Shown here piece after piece: positions 1 through 12,400 of a stretch of DNA of 64,000 bases; positions within the stretch are counted from its first letter, which is position 1, and every line of letters starts with the position of its first letter. The notes beneath the pieces were generated by a model. The model had not been told where the DNA came from and made no database searches. It saw only the letters and a program-made list of their open reading frames with translations. The stretch lies in NCBI GenBank assembly GCA_037447655.1, contig JBBHKE010000176.1, positions 370,200-434,199 on the forward strand, given 5' to 3'. The position numbers were made by a program, and so were the translations under genes. Source of the DNA: Zygnema cylindricum (Eukaryota > Streptophyta > Zygnematophyceae > Zygnematales > Zygnemataceae).

Positions 1-3000
1 ATTCTTGTTATTGCTAACAGTTTGTGAATTTTAGATAACAATTCCTGTTATCGCTAACTGTTTGTGTAATTTAGGTAACAATTCATGTTATCGCTAAATG
101 TTTGTGTAATTTAGGTAACAATTCTTGTTATAGCTAATAGTTTGTGTAATTTAGGTAACAATTCATGTTAGCGCAAACTGTTTGTGTAATTTAGGTAACA
201 ATTCTTTTTATGGCTAACAGTTTGTGTAATTTAGGTAACAAAACTTGTTATCGCTAACTGTTTGTGTAATATAGGTAACAATTCTTGTTATCGCTAATTG
301 TTTTTGTTATTTAGGTAACAATTCCTGTTATCGCTAATAGTTTGTGTAATTTAGGTAACAATTCCTGTTATCGCTATCAGTTTTTGTAATTTAGGTAACA
401 TTTCCTTTATCGCTAACTGTTTGTGTAATTTAGGTAAGAATTTTTGTTATCAATAACAGTTTGTGTAATTTAGGTAACAATTCCTGTTATTGCTAATAGT
501 TTGTGTAATTTAGGTAACAATTCTTGTTATCGCTAACAGTTTGTGTAATTTAGGTAACAATTCTTGTTATCGCTAACAGTTTGTGTAATTTAGGTAACAA
601 TTCCTGTTATGCTAATAGTTTGTGTAATTTAAGTAACAATTCTTGTTATCGCTAACTGTTTGTGTAATTTAGGTAACAATTCTTGTTATTGCTAATAGTT
701 TGTGTAATTAAGGTAACAATTAATGTTAGCGCAATCTGTTTGTGTAATTTAGGTAAAAAAAATTGTTATCGCTAACAGTGTTTGTAATTTAGGTAACAAT
801 TCCTGTTATCGGTAACTGTTTGTGTAATTTAGGTAACAATTCTTGTTATCGCTAATTGTTTGTGTAATTTAGGTAAAAATTCCTCTTATCGCTAATAGTT
901 TGTGTAATTTAGTAAACAATTCTTTTTATCGCTAACTGTTTGTGTAATCTAGGTAATAATTCCTGTTATCGCTAATAGTTTGTGTAACTTAGGTAACAAC
1001 TCTTGTTATCGCTAATGGTTTATGTAATTTAGGTAACCATTTTTGTTAGCGCTAATAGTTTGTGTAAATTAGTTAACAATTGTTGTTATCGCTAACTGTT
1101 TCAGTAATTTAGGTAACAATATTTGTTATTGCTAAGTGTTTGTGTAATTTAGGTAAGAATTATTATTAGCTCTATCGGTTTGTGTAAGTGAGATAACAAT
1201 TGCTGTAAGCGCTAACTATTTGTGTAATTTACGTAACAAATTTTGTTATCGCTAACTGTTTGTGTAATTTAGGTAACAATTCTTGTTATCCCTAACAATT
1301 TGTGTTATTTAGGTAACAATTTTTGTTATCGCTAACTGTTATTGTAATTTAGGTAACAATTCTTGTTATCGCTAATTGTTTCTGTAATTTAGGTAACAAT
1401 TATTGATATCGCTAACATTTTGTGTAAGTTAAATATCAATTTCTATAAGCGCTAACAGTTTGTGTAATTAAGGTAACAATTACTATTATCGCTAGCAGTT
1501 AGTGTAATTTAGGTAACAACTCACGTTGGCGAAAATTGTTTGTGTTATTTAGGCAACAATTCTTGTTATCGCTAACACTTTGTGTAATTTAGGTAACAAT
1601 TCCTGTTATCGATAACTGTTTGTGTAATTTAGGTAAAAATTCTTGTTATTGCTAATTGTTTGAGTAATTTAGGTAACAACTCTTGTTATTGCTAATTGTT
1701 TGTGTAATTTAGGTAACAATTCCAGTAATCCCTAATTGTTTGTGTAATTTAGATAACAATTATTGTTATCGCTAACTCTTTGTGTAAGTTAGGTAACCAT
1801 TCTTGTTAGTGCTAAAAGTTTGTGTAATTAAGGTAATAATTCCTGTTATCGCTAAAAGTTTGTGTAATTTAGATATTAATTATTGTTATCGCTAACAGTT
1901 TGTGTAAGTTAGATAACAGTTCTTGTTAGCGCTAACTGTATGTGTAATTTATGTAACAATTATTGTTATTGCTAATAGTTTGTGTAATTAAGGTAGTAGT
2001 TCTTGTTATTGCTAACAATTTGTGTAATATAGGTAAAAATTTCTGTTATTGCTAACAGTTTGTGTATTTTAGATTATAATTCCTGTTATCTCTAATAGTT
2101 TGTGTAATTTAGATAAAAATTTCTTTTATCGCTAACTGTTTTTGTAATTTAGGTAACAATTCATGTTATTGCTAATTGTTTGTGTAATTTTGGTAGCATT
2201 TTTTGTTATTGCTAACAGTTTGTGTAATTTAGGTAACAATTCATTTTATCACTAACTCTTTGTGTAACTTTTTAGGTAACTATTCTTGATAGCTCTAACA
2301 GTTTGTGTAAGTTAAATAACAATTCCTGTTAGTGTAAATGTTTGTGTAATTTAGATTACAATTCTTGTTATCGCTTATAGTTTGTAAAATTTAAATAACA
2401 ATACCTGTTAGCGCTAAGTGTTTTTGTAATTTAGGTAACAATTCTTGTTATCCCTAATTGTTTGTGTAATTAAGGTAACATCTCTTGTTATTGCTAACAG
2501 ATTGTGTAATTTAGGTAACATTTCCTGTTAGCGCTAATAGTTTCTGTAATTTAGGCAAAAATTCTTGTTATCGCCTATTGTGTGTGTAATCTAGTAAAAA
2601 TTCTTGTTATCCTTAACAGTTTGTGTAATTTAGGTTACAATTCATGTTTGCGCTAACTGTTAATGTAATTTAGATAACAATTTCTGTTATTGCTAACTGC
2701 TTCTATTATTAAGGTAACAATTCTTGTTATCGCTAACTTTTTCTTTAATTTAGGTAACAATTCTTGTTATCGCTAACTGTGTGTGTAATTTAGGTAACAA
2801 TTCTTGTTATCGCTAACAGTTTCTGTAATTAAGGTAACAATTCTTGTTATCGCCAATTGTTTGATTAATTTAGGTAACAATTCTTGTTATCGCTAACAGT
2901 TTATGTAATTTATGTAACAATTCATTTTATCGCTAACAGTTTGTGTAATTTAGATAATAATTTTAGTTATCGCTGACAGTTTGTGTAAGTTAGAAAATAG

Positions 3001-3761
3001 TTCCTCTTATCATTAACAGTTTGTGTAAGATAGGTAACCATTCTTGATAGCTCTAACTATTTCTGTAAATTAGATAACAATTCTTGTTAGCACTAACTGT
3101 TTGTGTAATTTAGGTATTAATTCATGTTATCGCTAACTGTTTGTTTTATTTAGGTAACAATTCTTGTTATCGCTAACTGTTTGTGTAATTTAGGTAACAA
3201 TTCTTGTTATCACTAAATCATTCTGAAATTTAGGCATCAATTCTTGTTAAACAATAACTATTTTTGTAATTTAGGAATCAATCTTGTTATCGCTAACAGT
3301 TTGTGTAGGTTAGGTAACCATTCTTGTTAGCACTACAATTTGTGTAAGTTAGATAACAATTTGTGTTAGCGCTAAATGTTTGTAATTTACGTAACAATTC
3401 TTGTTATCGCTAACTGTTTTTGTAATTTAGGTAACAGTTATTGTTATGGCTAACTGTTTTTGTAATTTAGGTAACAATTCCTGTTATCGCTAACAGTTTG
3501 TGTAATTTAGGTAACATTTCTTGTTATTGCTAACTGTTTGTGTAATTTAGGTAACAATTCTTGTTATCGCTAACTGTTTTTGTAATTTAGGTTACAATTC
3601 TTGTTATCGCTAACAGTTTGTGTAATTTAGGTAACAATTCTTGTTATTGCTAACTGTTTGTGTAATTTAGGTAACAATTCTTGTTATCGCTAACTGTTTG
3701 TGTAATTTAGGTAACAATTCCAGTTATCACTGAAAGTTTGTGTAGGTTAGGTAACCATTCT

Positions 3762-3775
3762 TGTTAGCGCTAACA
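3762..3775. repeat. 14-bp perfect palindrome variant of the satellite unit (example)
   Basis: TGTTAGCGCTAACA is its own reverse complement. It arises when TATCGC in the common monomer becomes TAGCGC. The same variant recurs through the array, often with a GTAAGTTAGG linker and an ACCATTC start in place of the usual GTAATTTAGG/ACAATTC. It therefore marks a monomer subfamily rather than random change. Confidence 0.85.
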
Positions 3776-6219
3776 GTTTGTGTAAGTTAGAGTACAATTC
3801 TTGTTATTGCTAACTGTTTCTGTAATTTAGGTAACAATTTTTGTTATCGCTAACTATTTGTTTAATTTAGGTAACAATTCATCTTATCGCTAACTCTTTG
3901 TGTAAGTTAGGTAAGCATTCTTGTTAGCTCTAACAGTTTGTGTAAGTTAGATAAAAAATCTTGTTAGCCCTAAATATGTGTAATTTAGGTAACAATACTT
4001 GTTATCGCTAACTGTTTGTGTAATTTAGGTAATAATTCATGTTATCGGTAACTGTTTGTGTAATTTAGGTAACAATTCTTGTTATCGTTAACAGTTTGTG
4101 TAATTTAGGTAATAATTATTGTTATCGCTAACATTTGGTGTAATTTAGGTAACAATTCGTGTTATCGCTAACTGATTGTTTAATTTAGGTACAAATTCTT
4201 GTTATCGCTAACAATTTGTGTAATTTAGGTAACAATTCTTGTTATCGCTAATAGTTTGTGAAATTTATGTAACAATTCTTATCATCGCTAAGATTTTGTG
4301 TAATTTAGATTATAATTCCTGTTATCGCTAATAGTTTGTGTAATATTGATATTAAATTCTTGTTATTGCTTACACTTTGTGTAATTTATATAACAATTCT
4401 TGTTAGCGCTAAATGTTTCTGTAACTTAGGTTACAAATCTTGCTATCGCTAACAGTTTGTGTAATTGGGGAAACATCTATTGTTATCGCTAACAGTTTGT
4501 GTAATTTAGGGAACTATTTGTGTTATCGCTAACTGTTTGTGTAATGTAGGTAAAAATTCTTGTTATCGTTAACAATATGTGTAATTTAGGTAATAATTCA
4601 TGTTATCGTTAGTAGTTTGTGTAATTTAGATAACAATTACTGTTATCGCTATCTTTTTCTATAATTTAGGTAACAATTCTTGTAATTGCTAATTGTTTGT
4701 GTAATTTTGGTAACATTTTTTGTTATTGCTAACAATTTGTGTAATTTAGGTAACAATTCCTGTTATTGCTAACTCTTTGTGAAAGTTAGGTACCCATTTT
4801 TGATAGCTCTAACAGTTTATGTAAGTTAGATAACAATTCATGTTAGCGCTAACTATTTGTGTAATTTAGATTAGAATTCCTGTTATCGCTAACTGTTTGT
4901 GTAATTTAAATAACAATTACTGTTATCGCTAACTTTTTCTTTAATTTAGGTAACAATTATTGTTTTCGCAAACAGTTTATGTAATTTACGTGACAATTCA
5001 TATTATCGCTAACAACTTGTGTAATTTAGATAACAATTTCTCTTATTGCTGAAAGTTTGTGTAAGTAAGGAAATAATTCTTCTTATCGTTAACCGTTTGT
5101 ATAAAATAGTTAACCATTCTTGTTAGCTCTAACTATTTATCTAAATTAGATAACAATTCCTGTTAGCACTAAAATTTTGTGTAATTTAGGTAACAATTCT
5201 TGTTATCGCTAACTATTTGTGTAATTTAGGTATTAATTCATGATATCGCTAACTCTTTCTGTAATTTAGGTAACAATTTATGTTATCGCTATCTGTTTGT
5301 GTAATTTAGGTAACAATTCTTGTTATCGCTAATAGTTTGTGTAGTTTAGGTAACAATTCATGTTAGCGCAAACTGTTTGTGTAATTTAGGTAACAATTCT
5401 TGTTATCGCTAACTGTTTGTGTAATTTAGGTAACAATTCATATTATCACTAATTTTTTGTGTAATTAAGTAACAATTCTTGTTATCACTAAATCATTATG
5501 TAATTTAGGTATCAATTATTGTTAGCAATAACTATTTGTGTAATTTAGGAAACAATCTTGTTATCCCTAATATTTGTTTAATTTAGGTGACAATTTGTGT
5601 TATCGCTAACTGCTTGTGTTATTTAGGTAACAATTCTTGTTATCACTAATTGTTTGTGTAATTAAGGTAACAATTCTTGTTATCACTAAATCATTGTGTA
5701 ATTTAGGTATCTATTCTTGTTAGCAATAACTATTTGTGTAATTTAAGAAAAAAAATTTGTTATTGCTAAAGGTTTGTGTAAGTTAGGTAACCATTCTTGT
5801 AAGCGCTACAATTTGTGTAAGTTAAATAACAATTCGTGTTAGCGTTAATTGTTTGTGTAATTTAGATAAAAATTCTTGTTATCGCTAACTATTTGTGTAA
5901 TTAAGGTAAAAATTATTGTTATCACTAACAGTTTGTGTAATTTAGGTAACAATTCATGTTATCTGTGACAGTTTGTGTAAGTTAGGTAACCATTCTTGTT
6001 AGCGCTTACAGTTTGTGTAAGTTAGATAACAATTGTTGTTATCGCTAATGTTTCTATAATTTAGGTAACAATTCTTGTTATCGCTAACTATTTGTTTAAT
6101 TTAGGTAATAATTCGTTATATTGCTAACTGTTTGTGTAAGTTAGGTAAGCATTCTTGTTAGCTCTAACAGTTTGTGTAAGTTAGATAAAAAATATTGTTA
6201 GCGCTTACTGTTTGTGTAA

Positions 6220-6940
6220 TTAAAGTTACAATTCTTGTTATCACTAACTGTTTGTGTAATTTAGGTAATAATTCATGTTATCGCTAACTGTTTGTGTAAT
6301 TTAGGTAACAATTCTTGTTATCTTTAACTCTTTGTTTAATTTAGGTAACAAATCTTGTTATCGTTAACAGTTTGTGTAATTTAGGTAACAATTATTGTTA
6401 TGGCTAAGAGTTTGTGTAATTTAGGTAACAATTCGTGTTATCCCTAAATGTTTGTTTAATTAAGGTACAAAATTCTTGTTATTGCTAACAATTAGTGTAA
6501 TTTAGGTAACAATTCCTATTATCGCTAATAGTTTGTGTAATTTAGGTAACAAATCTTATTATCGCAAAGAGTTTGTGTAATTTAGATTACAATTTTTGTT
6601 ATCGCTAATAGTTTGTGTAATTTAGATAACAAATTCTTGTTATCGCCAACTATTTCTCTAATTTAGGTAGCAATTCTTGTTATCGCTAATTGTTTGTGTA
6701 ATTTCGGTAATATTTTTTGTTATTGCTAACAGTTGTGTAATTTAGGTAACCATTCTTGATACCTCTAACAGTTTGTGTAAGTTAGATAACAATTCCTGTT
6801 AGCGCTAACTGTTTTTAAAATTAAGGTAACAATTCTTGTTATCGCTAACTGTTTGTGTAATTTAGGTAACAATTTTTGTTATCGCTAACAATTTGTGTAA
6901 TTGGGATAATAATTATTGTTATCGCTAACAGTTTGTGTAA
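6220..6940. repeat. Satellite segment duplicated about 3.2 kb downstream
   Basis: Several private variants occur in the same order here and at 9,420-10,130. Examples are a TAAGGTACAA junction at 6,461 and 9,658 (offset 3,197), a TTTCGGTAATATTTTT unit, a GATACCTCTAACAG unit and a GTAATTGGGATAAT unit. Shared rare variants in order over about 700 bp (about 18 monomers) indicate a block duplication rather than independent mutation. Confidence 0.75.
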
Positions 6941-7109
6941 TTTAGGTAACAATTCTTATTATCACAAACAGTTTGTGTAATTTAGATAACAATTCGTGTT
7001 ATTCCTAATAGTTTGTGTAATTTAGATAACAATTAATGTTATCGCTATTTTTTTTTTTGTAATTTAGGTAACAATTCTTGTAATTACTAATTGTTTGTGT
7101 AATTTAGGT

Positions 7110-9420
7110 AACAATTCCTTTTAACGTTATTAGTTTGTGTAATTTAGATTAGAATTCTTGTTATCGCTAATTGTTTGTGTAATTTAGGTAACAATTTTTG
7201 TTATCGCTAACTGTTTGTGTCATTTAAGTAACTATTCCTGTTATCGCTAATTGTTTGTGTAATTTAGGTAACAATTCCTGTTATAGGTAATAGTTTGTGT
7301 AATTTAGATTACAATCTTTGTTATCGCTAATAGTTTGTGTAATTTACATAACAATTCCTGTTATCGCTAACTGTTTCTGTAATTTAGGTAACAATATTTG
7401 TTATCGCTAATTGTTTGTGTAATTTAGGCAACAAATTTTGTTATCGCTAACTATTTGTGTAATTTAGGTAACTATTCCTATTATCGCTAATTGATTGTGT
7501 AAGTTAGGTAACCAATTTGTTAGCTCTAACAGTTTGTGTAAGTTAGATAACAAATGTGTTATTGCTAACTGTTTGTGTAATTTAGATTACAATTCGTGTT
7601 ATCGCTAACAGTTTATATAATAAAGGTAACAATTCTTATTATTGCCAATTGTTTGTGTAATTTAGGAATCAATTCTTGTTATCGCTAACTGTTTGTGTAA
7701 TTTGCGTTACAATTTATATTATCGGTAACAGTTTGTGTAATTTAGATAACAATTTCTGTTATCGCTGACAGTTTGTGAAAGTTAGGAAATAATTCCTCTT
7801 ATCGTTAACAGTTTGTGTAAGATAGGTAACCATTCTTGTTAGCTCTAACTATTTATGTAAGTTAGATAACAATTCCTGTTAGCACTTACTCTTTGTGTAA
7901 TTTAGGTAACAATTCTTGTTATCGCTAACTGTTTGTGTAATTTAGGTAACAATTTTTGTTATCGCTAACAGTTTGTGTAATTTAGGTAACAATTTCTGTT
8001 ATCAATAAAAGTTTGTGTAATTTAGGGAACACTTCTTCTTATCCCATATAGTTTGTTTAATTAAGATTACAATTATTGTTATCGCTAACAATTTGTGTAA
8101 TTTAGATAACAATTCCTGTTATCGCTAACTGTTTCTGTAATTTAGATAAAATTATGTTATCGCTAACTGTTTCTGTAATTTAGGTAACAATTCTTGTTAT
8201 CGCAAACTGTTTTTGTAATTTAGGCAACAATTCTTGTTATCACTAACTGTTTGTATTATATAGGTAACAACTCTTGTTATCGCTAATTGTTTGTGTAATT
8301 TAGGTAACAAATCTTGTTATCGCTAACTATTTGTGTAATTTAGATAAAAATTGTTTTTATCGCTAACAATTTATATAAGTTAGATATCAATTCCTATTAG
8401 CGCTAAGTGTTTGTGTAATTTAGGTAACCGTTATTGTTATCGCTAACTGTTTGTGTAATTTATGATAGAATTCTTGTTATCGCCTACAGTTTCTATAATG
8501 TAGGTAACAATTATTGTTATCGCTAACAGTTTGTGTAATTTAGGTTACAATTCGTGTTATTGCTAACAGTTTGTGTAATTTAGGTAACAATTCCTTTTAA
8601 CTTTATTAGTTTGTGTAATTTAGATTAGAATTCTTGTTATCGATAAAAGTTTGTGTAATTTAGGTAACAATTCCTGTTATCGCTAACTGTTTTTGTAATT
8701 TAGATAACAATATTTGTTATCGCTAATTGTTTGTGTAATTTAGGTAACAATTTTTGTTATCGCTAACTGTTTGTGTAATTTAAGTAACTATTCCTGTTAT
8801 CGCTAATTGTTTGTGTAATTTAGGTAACAATTCCTATTATAGGTAACAGTTTGTGTAATTTAGATTACAATCCTTGTTATCTCTAATAGTTTGTGTAATT
8901 TACATAACAATTCCTGTTATCGCTAACTGTTTCTGTAATTTAGGTCACAATTTTTGTTATCGCTAATTGTTAGTGTTATTTAGGTAACTATTCCTATTAT
9001 CGCTAATTGATTGTGTAAGTTAGGTAACCAATTTGTTAGCTCTAACAGTTTGTGTAAGTTAGATAACAAATGTGTTATTGCTAACTGTTTGTGTAATTTA
9101 GATTACAATTCGTGTTATCGCTAACAGTTTATATAATAAAGGTAACAATTCTTATTATTGCATATTGTTTGTGTAATTTAGGTAACAATTCTTGTTATCG
9201 CTTACTGTTTGTGTAATTTACAATACAAATCATGTTATCGCTAACAGTTTGTTTAATTTAGATATCAATTTCTATTATTGCTGACAGTTTGTGAAAGTTA
9301 GGAAACAATTCCTCTTATCGTTAACAGTTTGTGTAAGATAGGTAACCATTCTTATTAGCTCTAACTATTTATGTAAGTTAGATAACAATTCCTGTTAGCA
9401 CTTACTCTTTGTGTAATTTA
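7110..9420. repeat. Satellite block present twice with about 1.5 kb offset
   Basis: Block 7,110-7,910 recurs at 8,590-9,420. Shared private variants include CCTTTTAAC(G/T)TTATTAG (7,117 and 8,593), a TTATAGGTAA/TATAGGTAA unit, CAAATGTGTTATTGC (7,551 and 9,067), GTTTATATAATAAAGG and GTTAGCACTTACTC. The offset changes from about 1,476 to 1,516, which is exactly one 40-bp unit gained or lost between the copies. A related but weaker copy starts near 12,770. Confidence 0.75.
7980..8560. repeat. Satellite segment duplicated 8.0 kb away (15,997-16,590)
   Basis: The rare units GGGAACACTTCTTCTTATCC (8,024 and 16,041) and TATGATAGAATTC (8,461 and 16,477) keep a constant 8,016-8,017 bp offset. The roughly 580 bp between them matches apart from scattered substitutions. 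A more diverged third copy lies near 23,060-23,650. This shows long-range exchange or duplication inside the array. Confidence 0.75.
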
Positions 9421-12400
9421 GGTAACAATTCATGTTATCGCTAACTATTTGTGTAATTTAGGTAATAATTAATGTTATCGCTAACTGTTTGTGTAATTTA
9501 GGTAACAATTCTTGTTATCTCCAACTCTTTGTTTAATTTAGGTAACAATTCTTGTTATTGTTAACAGTTTGTGTAATTTAGGTAACAATTATTGTTATCG
9601 CTAAGAGTTTGTGTAATTTAGGTAACAATTCGTGTTATCGCTAAATGATTGTTTAATTAAGGTACAAATTCTTGTTATTGCTAACAATTAGTGTAATTTA
9701 GGTAACAATTCCTCTTATCGCTAATAGTCTGTGTAATTTAGGTAACAATTCTTATTATCGCAAATAGTTTGTGTAATTTAGATTACAATTCTTGTTATCG
9801 CTAATAATTTGTGTAATTTAGATAACAAATTCTTGTTATTGCCAACTATTTCTCTAATTTAGGTAGCAATTCTTGTTATCGCTAATTGTTTGTGTAATTT
9901 CGGTAATATTTTTTGTTATTGCTAACAGTTTGTGTAATTTAGGTAACCATTCTTGATACCTCTAACAGTTTGTGTAAGTTAGATAACAATTCCTGTTAGC
10001 GCTAACTGTTTTTAAAATTTAGGTAACAATTCTTGTTATCGCTGACTGTTTGTGTAATTTAGGTAACAATTTTTGTTATCGCTAACAGTTTGTGTAATTG
10101 GGATAATAATTATTGTTATCGCTAACAGTTCGTGTAATATAGGTAAAAATTATTGTTATCGCTAACAATATGTGTAATTTAGGTAACAATTCTTATTATC
10201 AATAAATGTTTATGTAATTTAGATTACAATTGTGTTATTGCTAATAGTTTGTGTAATTTAGATAACAATTTCTGTTATTGCTAACAGTTTGTGTAAGTTA
10301 GGAAATAATTCCTCTTATCGTTAAGAGTTTGTGTAAGTTAGGTAACCATTCTTGTTAGCTCTAACAATTTGTGTAAGTTAGATAACAAATCTTGTTATTG
10401 CTAATTGTTTGTGTAATTTACATTACAATTACTGTTATCGCTAACAGTTTCTATAATTAAGGTAACAATTCTTGTTATCGCCAATTGTTTGTGTAATTTA
10501 GGTAACAATTCATGTTATCGCTAACAGTTTGTGTAATTTAGATAACAATTTCTGTTATTGCTAACAGTTTGTGTAAGTTAAGAAATAAATCCTCTTATCG
10601 TTAACAGTTTGTGTAAGATAGGTAACCATTCTTGTTAGCTCTAACTATTTATGTGAGTAGGATAACAATTCCTGTTAGCACTAAGAGTTTGTGTAATTTA
10701 GGTGACAATTCTTGTTATCGCTAACTATTTGTGTAATTTAGGTATTAATTGATGTTATCGCTACCTGTTTGTGTAATTTAGGTAACACTTCTTGTTATCG
10801 CTAACTGTTTGTGTAATTTAGGTAACAATTTCTGTTATCGCTAACAGTTTGTGTAATTTAGGTAACAATTCCTGTTATCGCTAACTGTTTCTGTAATTTA
10901 GGTAACAATTCTTGTTATCGCTAATTGTTTGTGTAATTTAGGTAATAATTCCTGTTATCGCTAACAGTTTGTGTAATTAAGGTAACAATTCCTGTTATCG
11001 CTAACAATTTGTGTAATTTAGGTAACAATTCTTGTTATCGCTAATAGTTTGTGTATTTTTGGTAAAAATTCTTGTTATCGCTAACTATTTGTGTAATTTA
11101 GCTAACAATTCTTGTTATCCCTAACAGTTTATGTTATTTAGATTACAATTCCTGTTATCGCTAACGGTTTGTGTAATTTAGATAACAGTTCCTGTGATCG
11201 CTAACTGTTGCTATAATATACGTAACAATTCTTGTTATCGCTAACAGTTTGTGTAATTTAGGTAACAATTCCTGTTATCGCTAATTGTTTGTGTAATTTA
11301 GGTAACAATTCTTGTTATTGCAAACTGTTTGTGTAATTTAGGTAACACTTCCTGTTATCGCTAACAGTTTTTGTAATTTAGGTTACATTTCTTGTTATCG
11401 CTAACTATTTGTGTAATTTAGGTAACAACTCTTGTTATCTCTAATTGTTTGTGTTATTTAGGTAACAATTCTTGTTATCGCTAATTGTTTATGTAATTGA
11501 GGTAATAATTCTTGTTATTCCTAACAGTTTGTGTTATTTAGATAACAATTCCTGTTATCGCTAACAGTTTGTGTAATTTAGATAATAATTCCTGTTATCG
11601 CTAACTGTTTTTGTAATTTAGGTAACAATTCCTGTCATCGCTAACAGTTTATGTAATTTAGGTAACAATTCCTGTTATAGCTAATTATTTGTGTAACTTA
11701 GGTAACAATTCTTGTTATTGCTAACTGTTTGTGTAATTTAGGTAACACTTCCTGTTATCGCTAATAGTTTGTTTAATTTAATAACAATTCTTGTTATCGC
11801 TAACAATTTCTATAATTTAGGTAATAATTCTTGTTATCGCTAAAAGTTTGTGTAATTTAGGTAACAATTCTTGTTATTGCTAAAAGTTTGTGTAATTTAG
11901 GAAATCATTATTGTTATCGCTAATAGTTTGTGTTATTTAGGTAACAATTCCTCATATCGCTAACAGTTTGTGTAATTTAGGTAACAATTCTTGTTATCGC
12001 TAATAGTTTGTGTAATTTAGGTAACAATTCTTGTTATCGCTAATAGATTGTGTAATTTAGGTAACAATTCTTGTTATCGCTAACTGTTTCTGTAATTTTA
12101 GTAACAATTCATGTTAGCGCAAACTGTTTGTGTAATTTAGGTAACAATTCTTGTTATCGCTAACAGTTTGAGTAATTTGCGTAACAATTCCTATTATCGC
12201 TAATTTTTTGTGTAATTTAGGTAATAATTTTTGTTATCGCTAACTGTTTGTGTAATTTAGAAATCATTTCTTGTAATGTCTAACTGTTTGTGTAATTTAG
12301 GTAACAATTCTTGTTATTGCTAACAGTTTGTGTTATTTAGGTAACAATTCTTGTTATCGCTAATAGTTTGTGTAATTTAGGTAACAATTCTTGTTATCGC

